Source: Fimbriiglobus ruber
GTDB taxonomy: Bacteria > Planctomycetota > Planctomycetia > Gemmatales > Gemmataceae
Assembly: GCF_002197845.1 (NCBI RefSeq)
Contig: NZ_NIDE01000002.1
Coordinates: 310,001-374,000, forward strand
Length of the DNA stretch: 64,000 bases
Direction: 5' to 3'
The notes beneath the pieces were generated by a model. The model saw nothing but the letters and a program-made list of their open reading frames with translations, made no database searches and was not told the DNA's origin. The first letter of the stretch is position 1, and each line of letters opens with the position of its first letter. A program made the position numbers and the translations under genes. Shown one piece after another: positions 49,107 through 57,369 of the stretch.

Positions 49107-49185
49107 GTCGGACTCGCGGCGGATCACTTCTTGAGGAAGGTCTTAGCCGCGCCGCCCGGTCGCGAACAGTGGCTGCGCGCCCGCG

Positions 49186-49575
49186 TCATCCGCGCTGCTT
49201 TGCGGGGCCGCCGCCCCCGTTGACCCACCGCAAAACTTGGGGGTGGGGGTCCGGGCCGCATAAACTGACCCACTCCGGGTGCCGGCGGTTGATGTCGATG
49301 ACTTCCGCGGCCGCCTGTACGACCTCCTCACGAATTTTTTCCGCGGCCGCCCGGAGCTGCTCGTCCTCGGGCCGCGCCTCGCTTTCGGCAATCAGCTGCC
49401 GGCGTTCGATCCCCAGCCGGTAGCATTTGAGGAGGAGTTCCGTCACACGGTCCTGGTCGGTTGTTTCGGGCGCCGGTGGGGTGACGTCGTTGAACAACCA
49501 GTGACCGACCGCCGCAAGGAAGCCGAAAACGACCACGATCACCAGTATCTTCGGAGAGCGCCAGAGAGTTTTCAT
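49186..49575 (-). CDS. Membrane-anchored protein, paralogue 1 of an unrecognised family
   Basis: The product is 129 residues. A short basic start (MKTLWRSPK) leads into one membrane segment (ILVIVVVFGFLAAVGHWLF), then a charged helix (TTDQDRVTELLLKCYRLGIERRQLIAES in parts, with EARPEDEQLR) and a C-terminal signature INRRHPEWVSLCGPDPHPQVLRWV. It shares this layout with the genes at 50438 and 51015. The gene ends just upstream of trpE on the same strand. No known domain is recognised. It is likely a cytoplasmic-facing or periplasmic helical hairpin on a membrane anchor. Confidence 0.7.
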   Translation of the reverse strand: MKTLWRSPKILVIVVVFGFLAAVGHWLFNDVTPPAPETTDQDRVTELLLKCYRLGIERRQLIAESEARPEDEQLRAAAEKIREEVVQAAAEVIDINRRHPEWVSLCGPDPHPQVLRWVNGGGGPAKQRG

Positions 49576-49901
49576 GACTTTCCCAAGCATGTTAAATGGA
49601 ATTTCTCAACTACCCGGCTTGTTCGTTGGCGCCCCCGTGCCGCCAACCGAGGCGGTCGCGAAGGACGGACTCGTGGCCGTTCGTCACACGAGACGGGCGA
49701 TCGCCGTTTCCCGCGCCTCGTCGCGAAATCCGCGGTGGTCAGGAATGGTCAGGGGAGGTGTTTGTCACCCACCAGGAGTATCACCCTTGCTTCGGTGGTC
49801 ATCGTCCCCTGGGGCTCGGATCACGGGTCTACCTGTCCGATTTCCGTCCGTCAGTCGACGTCCCATTAATAAGTGCCCGGAGAGTGGAAGATAAGTCACC
49901 A

Positions 49902-50274
49902 TTAATTTGAAAAATCGCACTCGATTCGGGCGACCTCCGTGCCGCGGGCGATTGCCACAACCGACCGATTCATGGGCTGCCGCATTACGCTTTCGACGAA
50001 TGTTATTGGCCCCGTACTGTCGCCGTGCCGCCGGAAAGCCACGTTCCATTCGGGTTTTGGGTTGATCAGGACGACGCGACGGTCGGGGTGGTATTCGCCG
50101 TCCCGAACTCCTGTCGGCCTTGCTACAAGACTATTCGCCACGGACGCGGCAACATTTGCCCCCCGCTCGACGTCGCTGGGAAGCAAAAGCGTCGACCCGG
50201 ACTCACTATTTTGTGACAGGCGTAATGGGCTCGCTTATAAAGATGAAGATGTCGTAAAAATCAACAGATATCAC
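49902..50274 (-). pseudogene. Probable frameshifted gene of unknown function
   Basis: One frame from GTG at 50274 reads ISVDFYDIFIFISEPITPVTK and then hits TAG at 50208-50206. The next frame, open through 50234, reads NSESGSTLLLPSDVERG, NVAASVANSLVARPTGVRDG, EYHPDRRVVLINPKPEWNV and ends RIECDFSN before the stop at 49902. Both look like one protein, and one extra base in the four-T run (plus strand 50209-50212) would join them. The second part has no ATG or GTG start of its own near its beginning. GTG at 50301 is an alternative start. The family is unknown. It lies among the three paralogues of the small anchored proteins. Confidence 0.45.
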
Positions 50275-50437
50275 TGGGTGACCGCACCAAAATCGGGACA
50301 CGTGACCATCGCTTGTCCTTCGCGAACGGCGGGCTGGTGGTCCCCACAAATAAAACGACGTAACCTGGCGTCCGTTTGCCGGTTCGGCGGCGGAACCAAC
50401 AACTCCTTCGGAAACGCTCCAGGGCAACGACTCCGCC

Positions 50438-50818
50438 TCAGCGGTTCGCGGCCGCGGGTTCGCAGAACCATTGCCGCACTTCGGGGTCGGGGTCCGGTCC
50501 GCAAATGTCTCTCCACGCCGGATTCCGCCGGTTGATCGCGATCACGTCTGCCTGCGTTCGGAGGATTTGCTGAAAGACCAGTGCCGCGGCTTCGCGGGAC
50601 CGGTCGTCTTCGGGGCGGGCGTCGCGCGCGGTCGTCAGCTGCTTACACTCGATCACCAGCCGCTTGTTCTCAAGCAGCAGCTCGTTCACCACTTCCTGGT
50701 CCGTTTTTTCCGGTGGAAGCTCGGCCCAATTGGCGACTGCCCAGCGGCCGCCCGCCAGAAGCAAAACCACCCCGACCAGGGCCCCGATCCACTTCCGGCT
50801 GGCTGTCAGTCGTTTCAT
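50438..50818 (-). CDS. Membrane-anchored protein, paralogue 2 of an unrecognised family
   Basis: The product is 126 residues. MKRLTASRKWIGALVGVVLLLAGG is the basic start plus membrane segment. The helical body is KTDQEVVNELLLENKRLVIE, and the C-terminal signature is INRRNPAWRDICGPDPDPEVRQWFCEPAA read in parts. Compared with paralogue 1 it shares the upstream bases before the start codon (a GGTAAAGTC-ATG type context), as well as the ELLL helix and the GPDPDP-VRQW end. ATG at 50818 is preferred over longer starts because it matches the other two copies. Confidence 0.75.
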   Translation of the reverse strand: MKRLTASRKWIGALVGVVLLLAGGRWAVANWAELPPEKTDQEVVNELLLENKRLVIECKQLTTARDARPEDDRSREAAALVFQQILRTQADVIAINRRNPAWRDICGPDPDPEVRQWFCEPAAANR

Positions 50819-51014
50819 GACTTTACCAATAACGACAGCATCAGATTGATGAAAATCCATGTAATATCCGGCAACACTCGGCCCCAAGCGTGCGCTGAAA
50901 AGAGTCATGTGGCCGGTGCCAGTGCCGTGAGAGAAGGATTCACGGTCGCCACCTGAATGACGCCGGGCCCGCCCACATTTTCCACAAAATCTTGCCACCC
51001 CACACGCCTTCGGC

Positions 51015-51389
51015 TCAGCGGCCCGCGGCCGCGGGTTCGCAGAACCATTGTCGCACTTCGGGGTCGGGGTCCGGTCCGTAAAGGCCGTTCCACGTCGGAT
51101 TCCGCCGGTTAATCGCGACCACGTCCGCGATCAGCCGATAGATCTCCTCTATGACCTGCTCCGCAGCCGCGCGGGGTTGGCCGTCACCCGAGCGGGCGTC
51201 GCATTCGGCTGCCAGCCGCTTGTATTCGATCATCAGGTGTTTGTTTTTGAGCAGCAGTTCGTTCACCAATTCCTGATCCGTTTTTTCGCGGGGGGGTTCG
51301 GCGCCGGTGAAAAGCCACGCGGTTCTTGCCCATAGCAAAAGGACCAGGCCGGTTCCGATCAAATAGCGCTTGCCGGTCGAAAGTTTCAT
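51015..51389 (-). CDS. Membrane-anchored protein, paralogue 3 of an unrecognised family
   Basis: The product is 124 residues. MKLSTGKRYLIGTGLVLLLWA begins the membrane anchor. The helix is KTDQELVNELLLKNKHLMIE, then INRRNPTWNGLYGPDPDPEVRQWF. It is closest to paralogue 2: KTDQE-VNELLL-NK-L-IE and the terminal FCEPAAAxR are shared, and the 3' ends of the two genes are nearly identical at DNA level around 50445-50510 and 51020-51110. The pair therefore looks like a recent tandem duplication. Confidence 0.75.
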   Translation of the reverse strand: MKLSTGKRYLIGTGLVLLLWARTAWLFTGAEPPREKTDQELVNELLLKNKHLMIEYKRLAAECDARSGDGQPRAAAEQVIEEIYRLIADVVAINRRNPTWNGLYGPDPDPEVRQWFCEPAAAGR

Positions 51390-51605
51390 GGCTCGCTCGT
51401 ACCCAATGAGGGGAGAATAAAGGTTGGCGGGAAGAACGTGGCCTTGCGGGCGCGCGGAGACCGCGACCAGCGAAAGCCGGTTCGTGGCGGCCCGCGGGAA
51501 ACGACGACACTCCCGCGGATTCGTGCCCCGGTACGGGAGACACGGACCCGCTTCACACCCCGTCACAATCAAGACGAAGCGGGTGGAAATCGTTGCGCGT
51601 AATTT

Positions 51606-51653
51606 AAGACAAAATGTCTGAACTGTAAACGGCAAATTCAGACATTTTGTCTT
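51606..51653. repeat. AT-rich 17-bp perfect inverted repeat
   Basis: AAGACAAAATGTCTGAA (51606-51622) and its exact reverse complement (51637-51653) flank a 14-bp spacer. Half-site AGACAAAATGTCT is itself palindromic at its core (GACA...TGTC). It could be an operator bound by a dimeric regulator, or a terminator for the sigma gene. Confidence 0.7.
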
Positions 51654-51768
51654 GTGGCTCCGTGTCTGCCACCGCGACAGAGATTTCGCAAGAAGTCGTT
51701 GGGGGAGTGAACCCGGTCGCGACGGTCACGGGTTCGTTAAGATTTGCTGCCGAGATTGGTGTGACCGC

Positions 51769-51794
51769 GCCGCCACCCCGGTCGGGGTGGCGGC
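51769..51794 (-). terminator. GC-rich hairpin just after the ECF sigma gene
   Basis: GCCGCCACCCCG pairs with CGGGGTGGCGGC across GT, a perfect 12-bp stem, beginning 10 bp past the stop at 51804 in the direction of transcription. There is no T tract, so intrinsic termination is uncertain. Confidence 0.5.
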
Positions 51795-51803
51795 TGGCGG
51801 CGA

Positions 51804-53675
51804 TTATTTCGTTCTGCCCGGCGGTAGCGTCGGTTTCCCACTCGGCACGTCGAGTTTCTTGATGAGTTCTTCCGCCTCTTTCAGCGTCTCGGCATCACCC
51901 CGCAGGATGAGGGCGCTCGTGTGCTTGTCCACGACGACCTGCAGCTTCGCCCCGCCGCCCCACGGGCCGCCGTACAGCTGAGTCAGGGTCTCGACCAAAT
52001 CCTGGGCCTCGGCGTGCTTCACGTTCACGATCTGGAGCCCGCCACCGACGTTTTGTCCGCCGCTGCTGGTTTCGCTCCAGCTCCAGCCCCCGCCCCGATT
52101 CCCTTGCGGCCGGTTAGTGGACGTGCCCGCCGCTCGTCCTCCACCTGCTCCACCTCCCCCACTTGCTCCACCTCCCCCACCTGTTCCCCCCGAACCGCCC
52201 GCTCCGCCGGCCCCCCCGACTCCTCCGGCCGCCATCCCACCCATCATCCCGGTCCCAGGCATCCCGGGTCCGCCGGGCCCGCCAGGCATCCCGGGGGGCG
52301 TCCCTATCCCGGATCCACCCATCATTCCGGGCATCCCGGGTTGCATCCCAGGTGGCATCCCGGGCATTGCCCCTCTGGGGGGTGCCATTCCCGCACCGGA
52401 GACCGTGAGCCAGCGGCCCTCTGGACCGGGCTGGACTGCCCGCTTGAAGATCAGCGTGGTCGATGATCCCGGACGGACGACGATCTTGTCCGGGTGGGCT
52501 TTGAGTGCGTCGGCGAGTTGGCTCACCGCCATCTCCCAGTACCCGCAGAACTCCCACCCGTCGTTCCCCAGGTCGGTAAACAGTTGAATGAAGTCCTTGG
52601 CCGGGAAGCCGCCGGCGACGAACTTGTACTCCCACTTGGCGTGGCCCACGTGCCCGAATGCGAACGCCGGGGGTCCCCCCATGCCCATGCCCATGCCCAT
52701 GCCGGGCGTCGGGGGCGTCGGGGGCGTCGGGGGCATCCCGGGTTGAGCGGGCGGGGCCGGGGTCGCGGGCGGTGCGGGCGGGGCGGTCGGGCGGGCGACC
52801 ACCGGTGCCTGGGCGTCGGCGGACGGCAGCAGGATCGCGCCGGTGCCGGTCGCCAGGCCGGCGACGACGAGTGCCGCCGCCGCGAGCAGTTTGATGCGGT
52901 TCAACGTCATCGGGACGATCTCCTTGGCGAGTTCGAGAATGGCCGGCGCGACCGCGCCCGGGAGAGCCCCGGCCGCACCGGCGAACGATACCACTTGTTC
53001 CGTCAGTCTGGTCGGGACCGCCGCGGTCGCGGTCGCGGTCATAAGTCCGAGTCCGCCGGCCGCGGCCGCGGGGGCCAACCCGCGCTGGGTCAGCCGGTCG
53101 AGGAGTTGCTGCCGCGCCCGGGCGAGCCGCCCGGACAGAGTGCCGGGCTTCCACCCGAGCCGGGCGGCTGCATCTGCCGGTCGCACGCCTTCCAGGTCGC
53201 ACAGCACGAACGCGGCACGGAGGGAAGTCGGCAGCCGCTCGACCTCTTCGTGGACGGCGGCGAGCAGCGTGTCCCAGGTGGAATCGGGCACGGGCCGGTC
53301 GGTTTCACTCCCGGCCGCCCGTTCTTCCCGCAACCGCCGCCGCGTGGCCGCCCGACGGACCTTGAGGGCGGCGCGGACGGCGACCCGGTGCAGCCACCCG
53401 CCGACGGCCGCCCCCTCGCGGACGGCCCACGGCGACCGAACTAAGGCCAAAAACGTCACCTGGAATGCGTCTTCGGCGTCGGCCCCGTTCGGCAGCTGGT
53501 GGCGGCAGGCGGCCCACACCATCGGCCCGTGCCGGCGGACGATCTCGGCGAACGCGTCCTCGTTCCGGTCGGCGACGAACCGGCGGAGCAGCTCCCCGTC
53601 CGGCACCCCGGCCGCGCGGTCGGCGGACGATTTGTCGGCGTGGCGAAATACGGTCGCCAGCAGTGATCGATTCAT
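51804..53675 (-). CDS. ECF sigma factor with membrane segment, DUF4177-like and secretin-N-like domains
   Basis: The product is 623 residues. Region 2 lies at about 28-105 (RRFVADRNEDAFAEIVRRHG, AEDAFQVTFLALVR) and region 4 at about 135-195 (LPTSLRAAFVLCDLEGV, AARLGWKPGTLSGRLARAR). One membrane segment is at about 262-283. A Pro/Ala/Met-rich stretch leads to a DUF4177-like domain at about 347-412 (KWEYKFV, LGNDGWEFCGYWEM). A long Gly/Pro/Met-rich linker follows. The last 75 residues resemble a secretin N-domain (LQIVNVKHAEAQDLVETL, LQVVVDKHTSALILRG, EAEELIKKLDVP). The C-terminal part would lie outside the cytoplasm and could sense envelope state, while the N-terminal sigma part stays inside. 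ATG at 53675 has GGGGAG upstream. No separate anti-sigma gene is adjacent. Confidence 0.88.
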   Translation of the reverse strand: MNRSLLATVFRHADKSSADRAAGVPDGELLRRFVADRNEDAFAEIVRRHGPMVWAACRHQLPNGADAEDAFQVTFLALVRSPWAVREGAAVGGWLHRVAVRAALKVRRAATRRRLREERAAGSETDRPVPDSTWDTLLAAVHEEVERLPTSLRAAFVLCDLEGVRPADAAARLGWKPGTLSGRLARARQQLLDRLTQRGLAPAAAAGGLGLMTATATAAVPTRLTEQVVSFAGAAGALPGAVAPAILELAKEIVPMTLNRIKLLAAAALVVAGLATGTGAILLPSADAQAPVVARPTAPPAPPATPAPPAQPGMPPTPPTPPTPGMGMGMGMGGPPAFAFGHVGHAKWEYKFVAGGFPAKDFIQLFTDLGNDGWEFCGYWEMAVSQLADALKAHPDKIVVRPGSSTTLIFKRAVQPGPEGRWLTVSGAGMAPPRGAMPGMPPGMQPGMPGMMGGSGIGTPPGMPGGPGGPGMPGTGMMGGMAAGGVGGAGGAGGSGGTGGGGGASGGGGAGGGRAAGTSTNRPQGNRGGGWSWSETSSGGQNVGGGLQIVNVKHAEAQDLVETLTQLYGGPWGGGAKLQVVVDKHTSALILRGDAETLKEAEELIKKLDVPSGKPTLPPGRTK

Positions 53676-54065
53676 GGTCCGGAAACTCCCCGTTACCGGT
53701 ATGTTCCCACCGGACCGCGGTTCGTACAAGTTTTCTGGGAAAATGGAAAAACAGATCCTTGGAGAGGCGAATCGGCGAAGTGAGTCGCGGGGTAGGGCTC
53801 CCGCCATCTCTGCTACACGAACCCGTTGAGGCAGCCCGGTTCTCGTGACGTTCCCCGGTTTTTCACCGGGGATGCGCCGATCGAAGTGGGTCCGTGTGCC
53901 GGGGTGGTGCCCACCGGGGTCACAGACCCCGGCTACAGGGTCGCGGCCCGGCACCGTCCCCCACGCGGATCGTCGTAGCCGGGCTTCCTCTCTCCCAGGC
54001 GGTGCCCGCATGACCGAACGCGACGCCCTTTTGCTCGCCGGCTAGATGAGACCGGTTGCATCCGC
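53676..54065. other. Gap upstream of the ECF sigma gene
   Basis: No gene is seen. It should hold the sigma gene promoter. A hairpin-forming palindrome CCGGGGT-CACAG-ACCCCGG lies at 53914-53932, followed by CCGGCTAC and, about 45 bp later, its complement GTAGCCGG. It is downstream of the hypothetical gene that ends at 54066. Confidence 0.5.
53914..53980. repeat. Short palindromic element after the gene at 54066
   Basis: A 7-bp-arm palindrome (53914-53932) overlaps an inverted pair CCGGCTAC (53929) and GTAGCCGG (53973). It resembles the other nested palindromes in this window in arrangement, not in sequence. Confidence 0.5.
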
Positions 54066-54944
54066 TCATTCCTTCGGCAGGGACTGTCGGGGCAACAAGA
54101 GGAACGTCTGCGTCGGGTCGTTATTGCGAAAGTCGTACCTGTCGACGGAGAAGATTTCCTTCTCGCCGTACCGAGCTGTCACCGCGCCCGAGGCCGTCCG
54201 GGCAAACGCATAGTGCCACTTCCAGCTCTCTCCAACCTGCCGCGCTTCGAGCATCAGAATCGCCATCGGGTTGGTCCCGCTGGCAAAGGCGAACATGGCC
54301 CCGTCCGGGCCGCGTTGGTCGTGTCCGGTTTCGAAGCGGAACACGGGCTGGATCAACAGCCGCAGATCGAGCGGCGTGGTGCCTGGTGGGCCGTCCACAT
54401 ACGTGGCGCTGAACTTCCCGGCCATCGCTTTCATCTGGCGCAAGCGCTCGGCCGCCGACTGTGCCACCCCGGGGGCATCGACCAGTTCGCGGAACGCGAC
54501 CCCGGGATTGGTCGGGTTCCAACTCGACTTCCCGTCGCGCTCGGCAACGATCGCCCCCTCAGCCAACGACTGCAACTCATGAGAAAAGTGTTCGTTGTCG
54601 TACGTATAGACCTTCAGGAGGGCTCGCGGTCGACCGCCGTCCACCCAGAGGTAGACGGCTCCGTCTTTGCAGCCGGTCACGGGATTGCTGAACCTCAAGA
54701 CGGCGTCCTCGCGGAACTTGAACGGCCGCTTGCGGTTGTCGGCCGGGAACATCACGTACTGCGCGGCCGAGCGCTTCAGGTTCTTGTGCTGTTCCTCTCG
54801 CCGCGCTTCGTCCTCTTTGTTTTTCCCCGGCTCGTCGGCGGCCCCGAGGGGACCGCAACACAGCACGCCGGCGAGGACTGCGGAAGCGAGAGCGGCTACC
54901 CTGGTGGGCCCCGAGGGAACACTGATTCGAATTCGACCGATCAT
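54066..54944 (-). CDS. Secreted protein of unknown function
   Basis: The product is 292 residues with a signal peptide ending near residue 35 (LASAVLAGVLCCGPLGAADE). Conserved-looking stretches are SAAQYVMFPADNRKRPFKF, VTGCKDGAVYLWVDGGRPRA in parts, SWNPTNPGVAFRELVDAPG and LLIQPVFRFET. The sequence matches a type of planctomycete hypothetical secreted protein but I cannot name the family. It ends just upstream of the palindromic element at 53914. Confidence 0.7.
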   Translation of the reverse strand: MIGRIRISVPSGPTRVAALASAVLAGVLCCGPLGAADEPGKNKEDEARREEQHKNLKRSAAQYVMFPADNRKRPFKFREDAVLRFSNPVTGCKDGAVYLWVDGGRPRALLKVYTYDNEHFSHELQSLAEGAIVAERDGKSSWNPTNPGVAFRELVDAPGVAQSAAERLRQMKAMAGKFSATYVDGPPGTTPLDLRLLIQPVFRFETGHDQRGPDGAMFAFASGTNPMAILMLEARQVGESWKWHYAFARTASGAVTARYGEKEIFSVDRYDFRNNDPTQTFLLLPRQSLPKE

Positions 54945-55736
54945 TCCGTTTCACCTCACTGGGAGAATGTGGCTTATACTTCCCGCGGCCCGGATTGAGG
55001 TCTTTTGCCGCCCGGATGTGGGCGGGGTCGACATCCCCGGCAGGTGCGACCTCACCCCCGGCCCCTCTCCTCCGAGAGGAGAGGGGAGCAAAGAGGCGAA
55101 CGTCACCGACATCGGGGCCGCCGTTTCCCGAACCGACACTCTCAATCCGCACGCCGTCCGCTCGTACTCCCCTCTCCATCTCGGAGGAGAGGGGTTTGGG
55201 GTGAGGTCGCCGCTCCACCCGTCTCCACTCGCCGGGACGGAGAAACATCTCATTCCGGACCGCGCGAAGTATATCCGGTCCGTAAGGATCGCCCACGCGG
55301 CGGGCGAAATCAAGACAGAAAGTCTTGACCGTTTTGGCAGAAGTTTCGAGGCCGCCGTGTGACCGGTTGCATCCGCGGACAATCAGCCGCTCCCTTCCAC
55401 GCCTCCGAAGGTTCCCCGGCCGTGACCGAGACCGAAAACCCGCGGCCGTCGCATTTTGCGCAAACTGCCCGTCTTGCTGTTCGGACGGGAAAATTCAACG
55501 AAGTTGGCAAGATTACCAATTCCGTCGTTCCGTCCGGTTGTACCGGCTTTACCCAACCGGGCTCATGTACCGACTCCGGGATGCCGATTTTAGGGGCAGC
55601 AGGATGCGTATCCCGTCCTGGCGGCGGGGGGAGTTTTGCATCGCCGTCGGAATGAACCGGACGCACCGCCGGGTCATGGGCGGCGGGGTCTCAACGACAC
55701 TCGCCCCGCGAGGGCTGGGCAGATCAGGAGCGTGCC
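54945..55736. other. Gene-free divergent region
   Basis: No gene is supported. It contains the inverted repeat at 55050-55206. AT-richer stretches at about 55450-55530 may hold promoters for the plus-strand BBP7 gene. The upstream region of the minus-strand gene at 54944 is also here. Confidence 0.55.
55050..55206. repeat. Imperfect inverted repeat in a divergent gap
   Basis: Arm 55050-55088 (begins CCTCACCCCCGGCCCCTCTC) and arm 55167-55206 are reverse complements with a few mismatches. The left arm itself contains CTCTCCTC-CGA-GAGGAGAG, so the structure is nested. The right arm closes with GGTTTGGGGTGAGG. Confidence 0.85.
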
Positions 55737-57254
55737 ATGCGGAACAGGTTACTCGGAACAATCGCGGCCGTAGCGACGGGGGCAGCCTGGGGGGCCACCC
55801 CGGTCCGCGCGGAACCGCCGCCGCCCGTCCCCATCGGCGTCGTCGGCGGGATGTCCGCCGGCGGCATCGATCCGGTCCCCGCCCAGGGGCCGGCAGGTCC
55901 GGCCTACGGGGGGGCGCCAGGCGTCGACCCGTCCGCCCTCTTCCCCGGCGGCGGGCCGATGGGGCCAATGGGCCCGGTCGGTCCGTATGGTCCGGGAATG
56001 GGCGGTCCGGGAATGGGCGGTCCGGGGATGGGTGGTCCAGGAATGGGGGGCATGCCCGGGTATCCCCCGGGGTACAACGGGGACCAGATGTGGGCTCCGC
56101 CGTTCACCAAGGGCTCGCTGGCCACGGACTCGACCACCACACGGACGGCCCCGCGGCTCTGGGTGGACACCGATTACCTGCTGTGGTTCGCCAAGGCCCA
56201 GCCGGTGGCGATCCCGTTCGTCACCTCCGGGGCCCCCGGCGGCGGCGGCATCCCGGGGTCGGTCGGGACGACCACCCTGTACTCGAACTCGGACCTGGGC
56301 TTTAACGTGTCCAGCGGGTTCCGGGTCACCGCCGGGTACTTCAAGGACGACGACCGCCGGTTCGGGTATTACGCGTCCGGGTTCGCGACCGAGTGGAAGT
56401 CGGACTCGTTCTACGCGACGTCCGACGGGACCGGGCAGCCGCTCCTGGCGCGGCCGTTCGCCGACGCCTCGAACGGGAACGCGACGAACGTCCTGCTCGT
56501 GTCGTTCCCGACGGTCGCCACCGGGAACGTCCACGTCTACGCCAGTAACCAGACGTGGGGCGTCGAAGGCGGTCCGATGCTCAACCTGTTCCGGAGTTGC
56601 CCGGACAGCTGCTGGCAGTGGAACGTGAACGGGATGCTCGGGTTCCGGTTCGCCCAACTGCACGAAACGCTCGAGACGGACCAGTCGACCACCCTGATCG
56701 GGAACGCCACCGCCCCGTTCGACGGGAAGCTGTACGGCGCGGGCACGAACATCGGGGTGACGGACTCGTTCGACACCCTGAACCGGTTCTACGGCGGCCA
56801 GGGCGCGTTGAACATCGAGACCCAGTACAAGCGGTTCATCTTCAGCTTCACCGGCAAGATCGCCCTCGGGGTGATGCACGAGACGGTGGACATCAACGGG
56901 TACAGCACCCTGCTCACGGCGAGCACGATGTCGACCGTCCCGGGCGGCCTCTTCGCCAACGGGACGAACATCGGCAAGTACAGTCACGACGAGTTCGCGG
57001 TCATCCCCGAAGTCAACGGGAAGATCGGGTACGCGTGGACCTCCTGGCTGTCGACGACCGTCGGGTACAGCTTCATGTACTTCAGCCGGGTGGTCCGGCC
57101 GACCGACCAGTACAGTTCGTCGGTCAACCCGGCCTTCGTCCCGACCAGCCCGTCATACGGGACCGGAGCCGCGGCCCCGGTTCCCAACCAACTGTTCACC
57201 CAGAGCAGCTACTGGCTCCAGGGGGTCACGTTCGGCGTCAACCTCCGATACTAA
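55737..57254 (+). CDS. BBP7-type outer-membrane beta-barrel protein
   Basis: The product is 505 residues with a signal peptide (MRNRLLGTIAAVATGAAWGA). A Gly/Pro/Met linker with four GPGMGG repeats lies at about 80-105. The barrel region starts at LWVDTDYLLWFAKAQP, the hallmark opening of the planctomycete BBP7 (PF07585) family, followed by GFRVTAGYFKDDDRRFGYYASGF, WGVEGGPMLNLFRSC, NGMLGFRFAQLHETLE, and ending GVTFGVNLRY with terminal aromatic. It is expected to sit in the outer membrane; cargo is unknown. ATG at 55737 has AGGAG six bases upstream. A strong terminator follows. Confidence 0.92.
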   Translation: MRNRLLGTIAAVATGAAWGATPVRAEPPPPVPIGVVGGMSAGGIDPVPAQGPAGPAYGGAPGVDPSALFPGGGPMGPMGPVGPYGPGMGGPGMGGPGMGGPGMGGMPGYPPGYNGDQMWAPPFTKGSLATDSTTTRTAPRLWVDTDYLLWFAKAQPVAIPFVTSGAPGGGGIPGSVGTTTLYSNSDLGFNVSSGFRVTAGYFKDDDRRFGYYASGFATEWKSDSFYATSDGTGQPLLARPFADASNGNATNVLLVSFPTVATGNVHVYASNQTWGVEGGPMLNLFRSCPDSCWQWNVNGMLGFRFAQLHETLETDQSTTLIGNATAPFDGKLYGAGTNIGVTDSFDTLNRFYGGQGALNIETQYKRFIFSFTGKIALGVMHETVDINGYSTLLTASTMSTVPGGLFANGTNIGKYSHDEFAVIPEVNGKIGYAWTSWLSTTVGYSFMYFSRVVRPTDQYSSSVNPAFVPTSPSYGTGAAAPVPNQLFTQSSYWLQGVTFGVNLRY

Positions 57255-57284
57255 CGCGGCTCCGGCACGATCCCGCGGTGCGAG

Positions 57285-57316
57285 CGCGGGGGGCGAACGC
57301 CCCCCGCGTTTTCGTT
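57285..57316 (+). terminator. Rho-independent terminator after the BBP7 gene
   Basis: CGCGGGGGGC pairs perfectly with GCCCCCCGCG across GAAC, followed by TTTTCGTTT. It begins 30 bp past the BBP7 stop. Confidence 0.9.
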
Positions 57317-57369
57317 TCCGCGGCCGCGTCGTACACCGAACCGTACCCGTCGCCCCCGAGAGCCCGCCG

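Larger units (their letters stand above)
51390..51803. other. Gap between paralogue 3 and the ECF sigma gene
   Basis: No gene is seen. It contains a 17-bp perfect inverted repeat (51606-51653), a GC-rich hairpin (51769-51794) and what should be the promoter of the minus-strand paralogue 3. Confidence 0.55.

Noticed and set aside
52025-53202. Alternative frames over the Gly/Pro-rich part of the ECF sigma gene
   Set aside because: The repetitive GC-rich DNA leaves all frames open; only the sigma frame contains recognisable domains on both sides.
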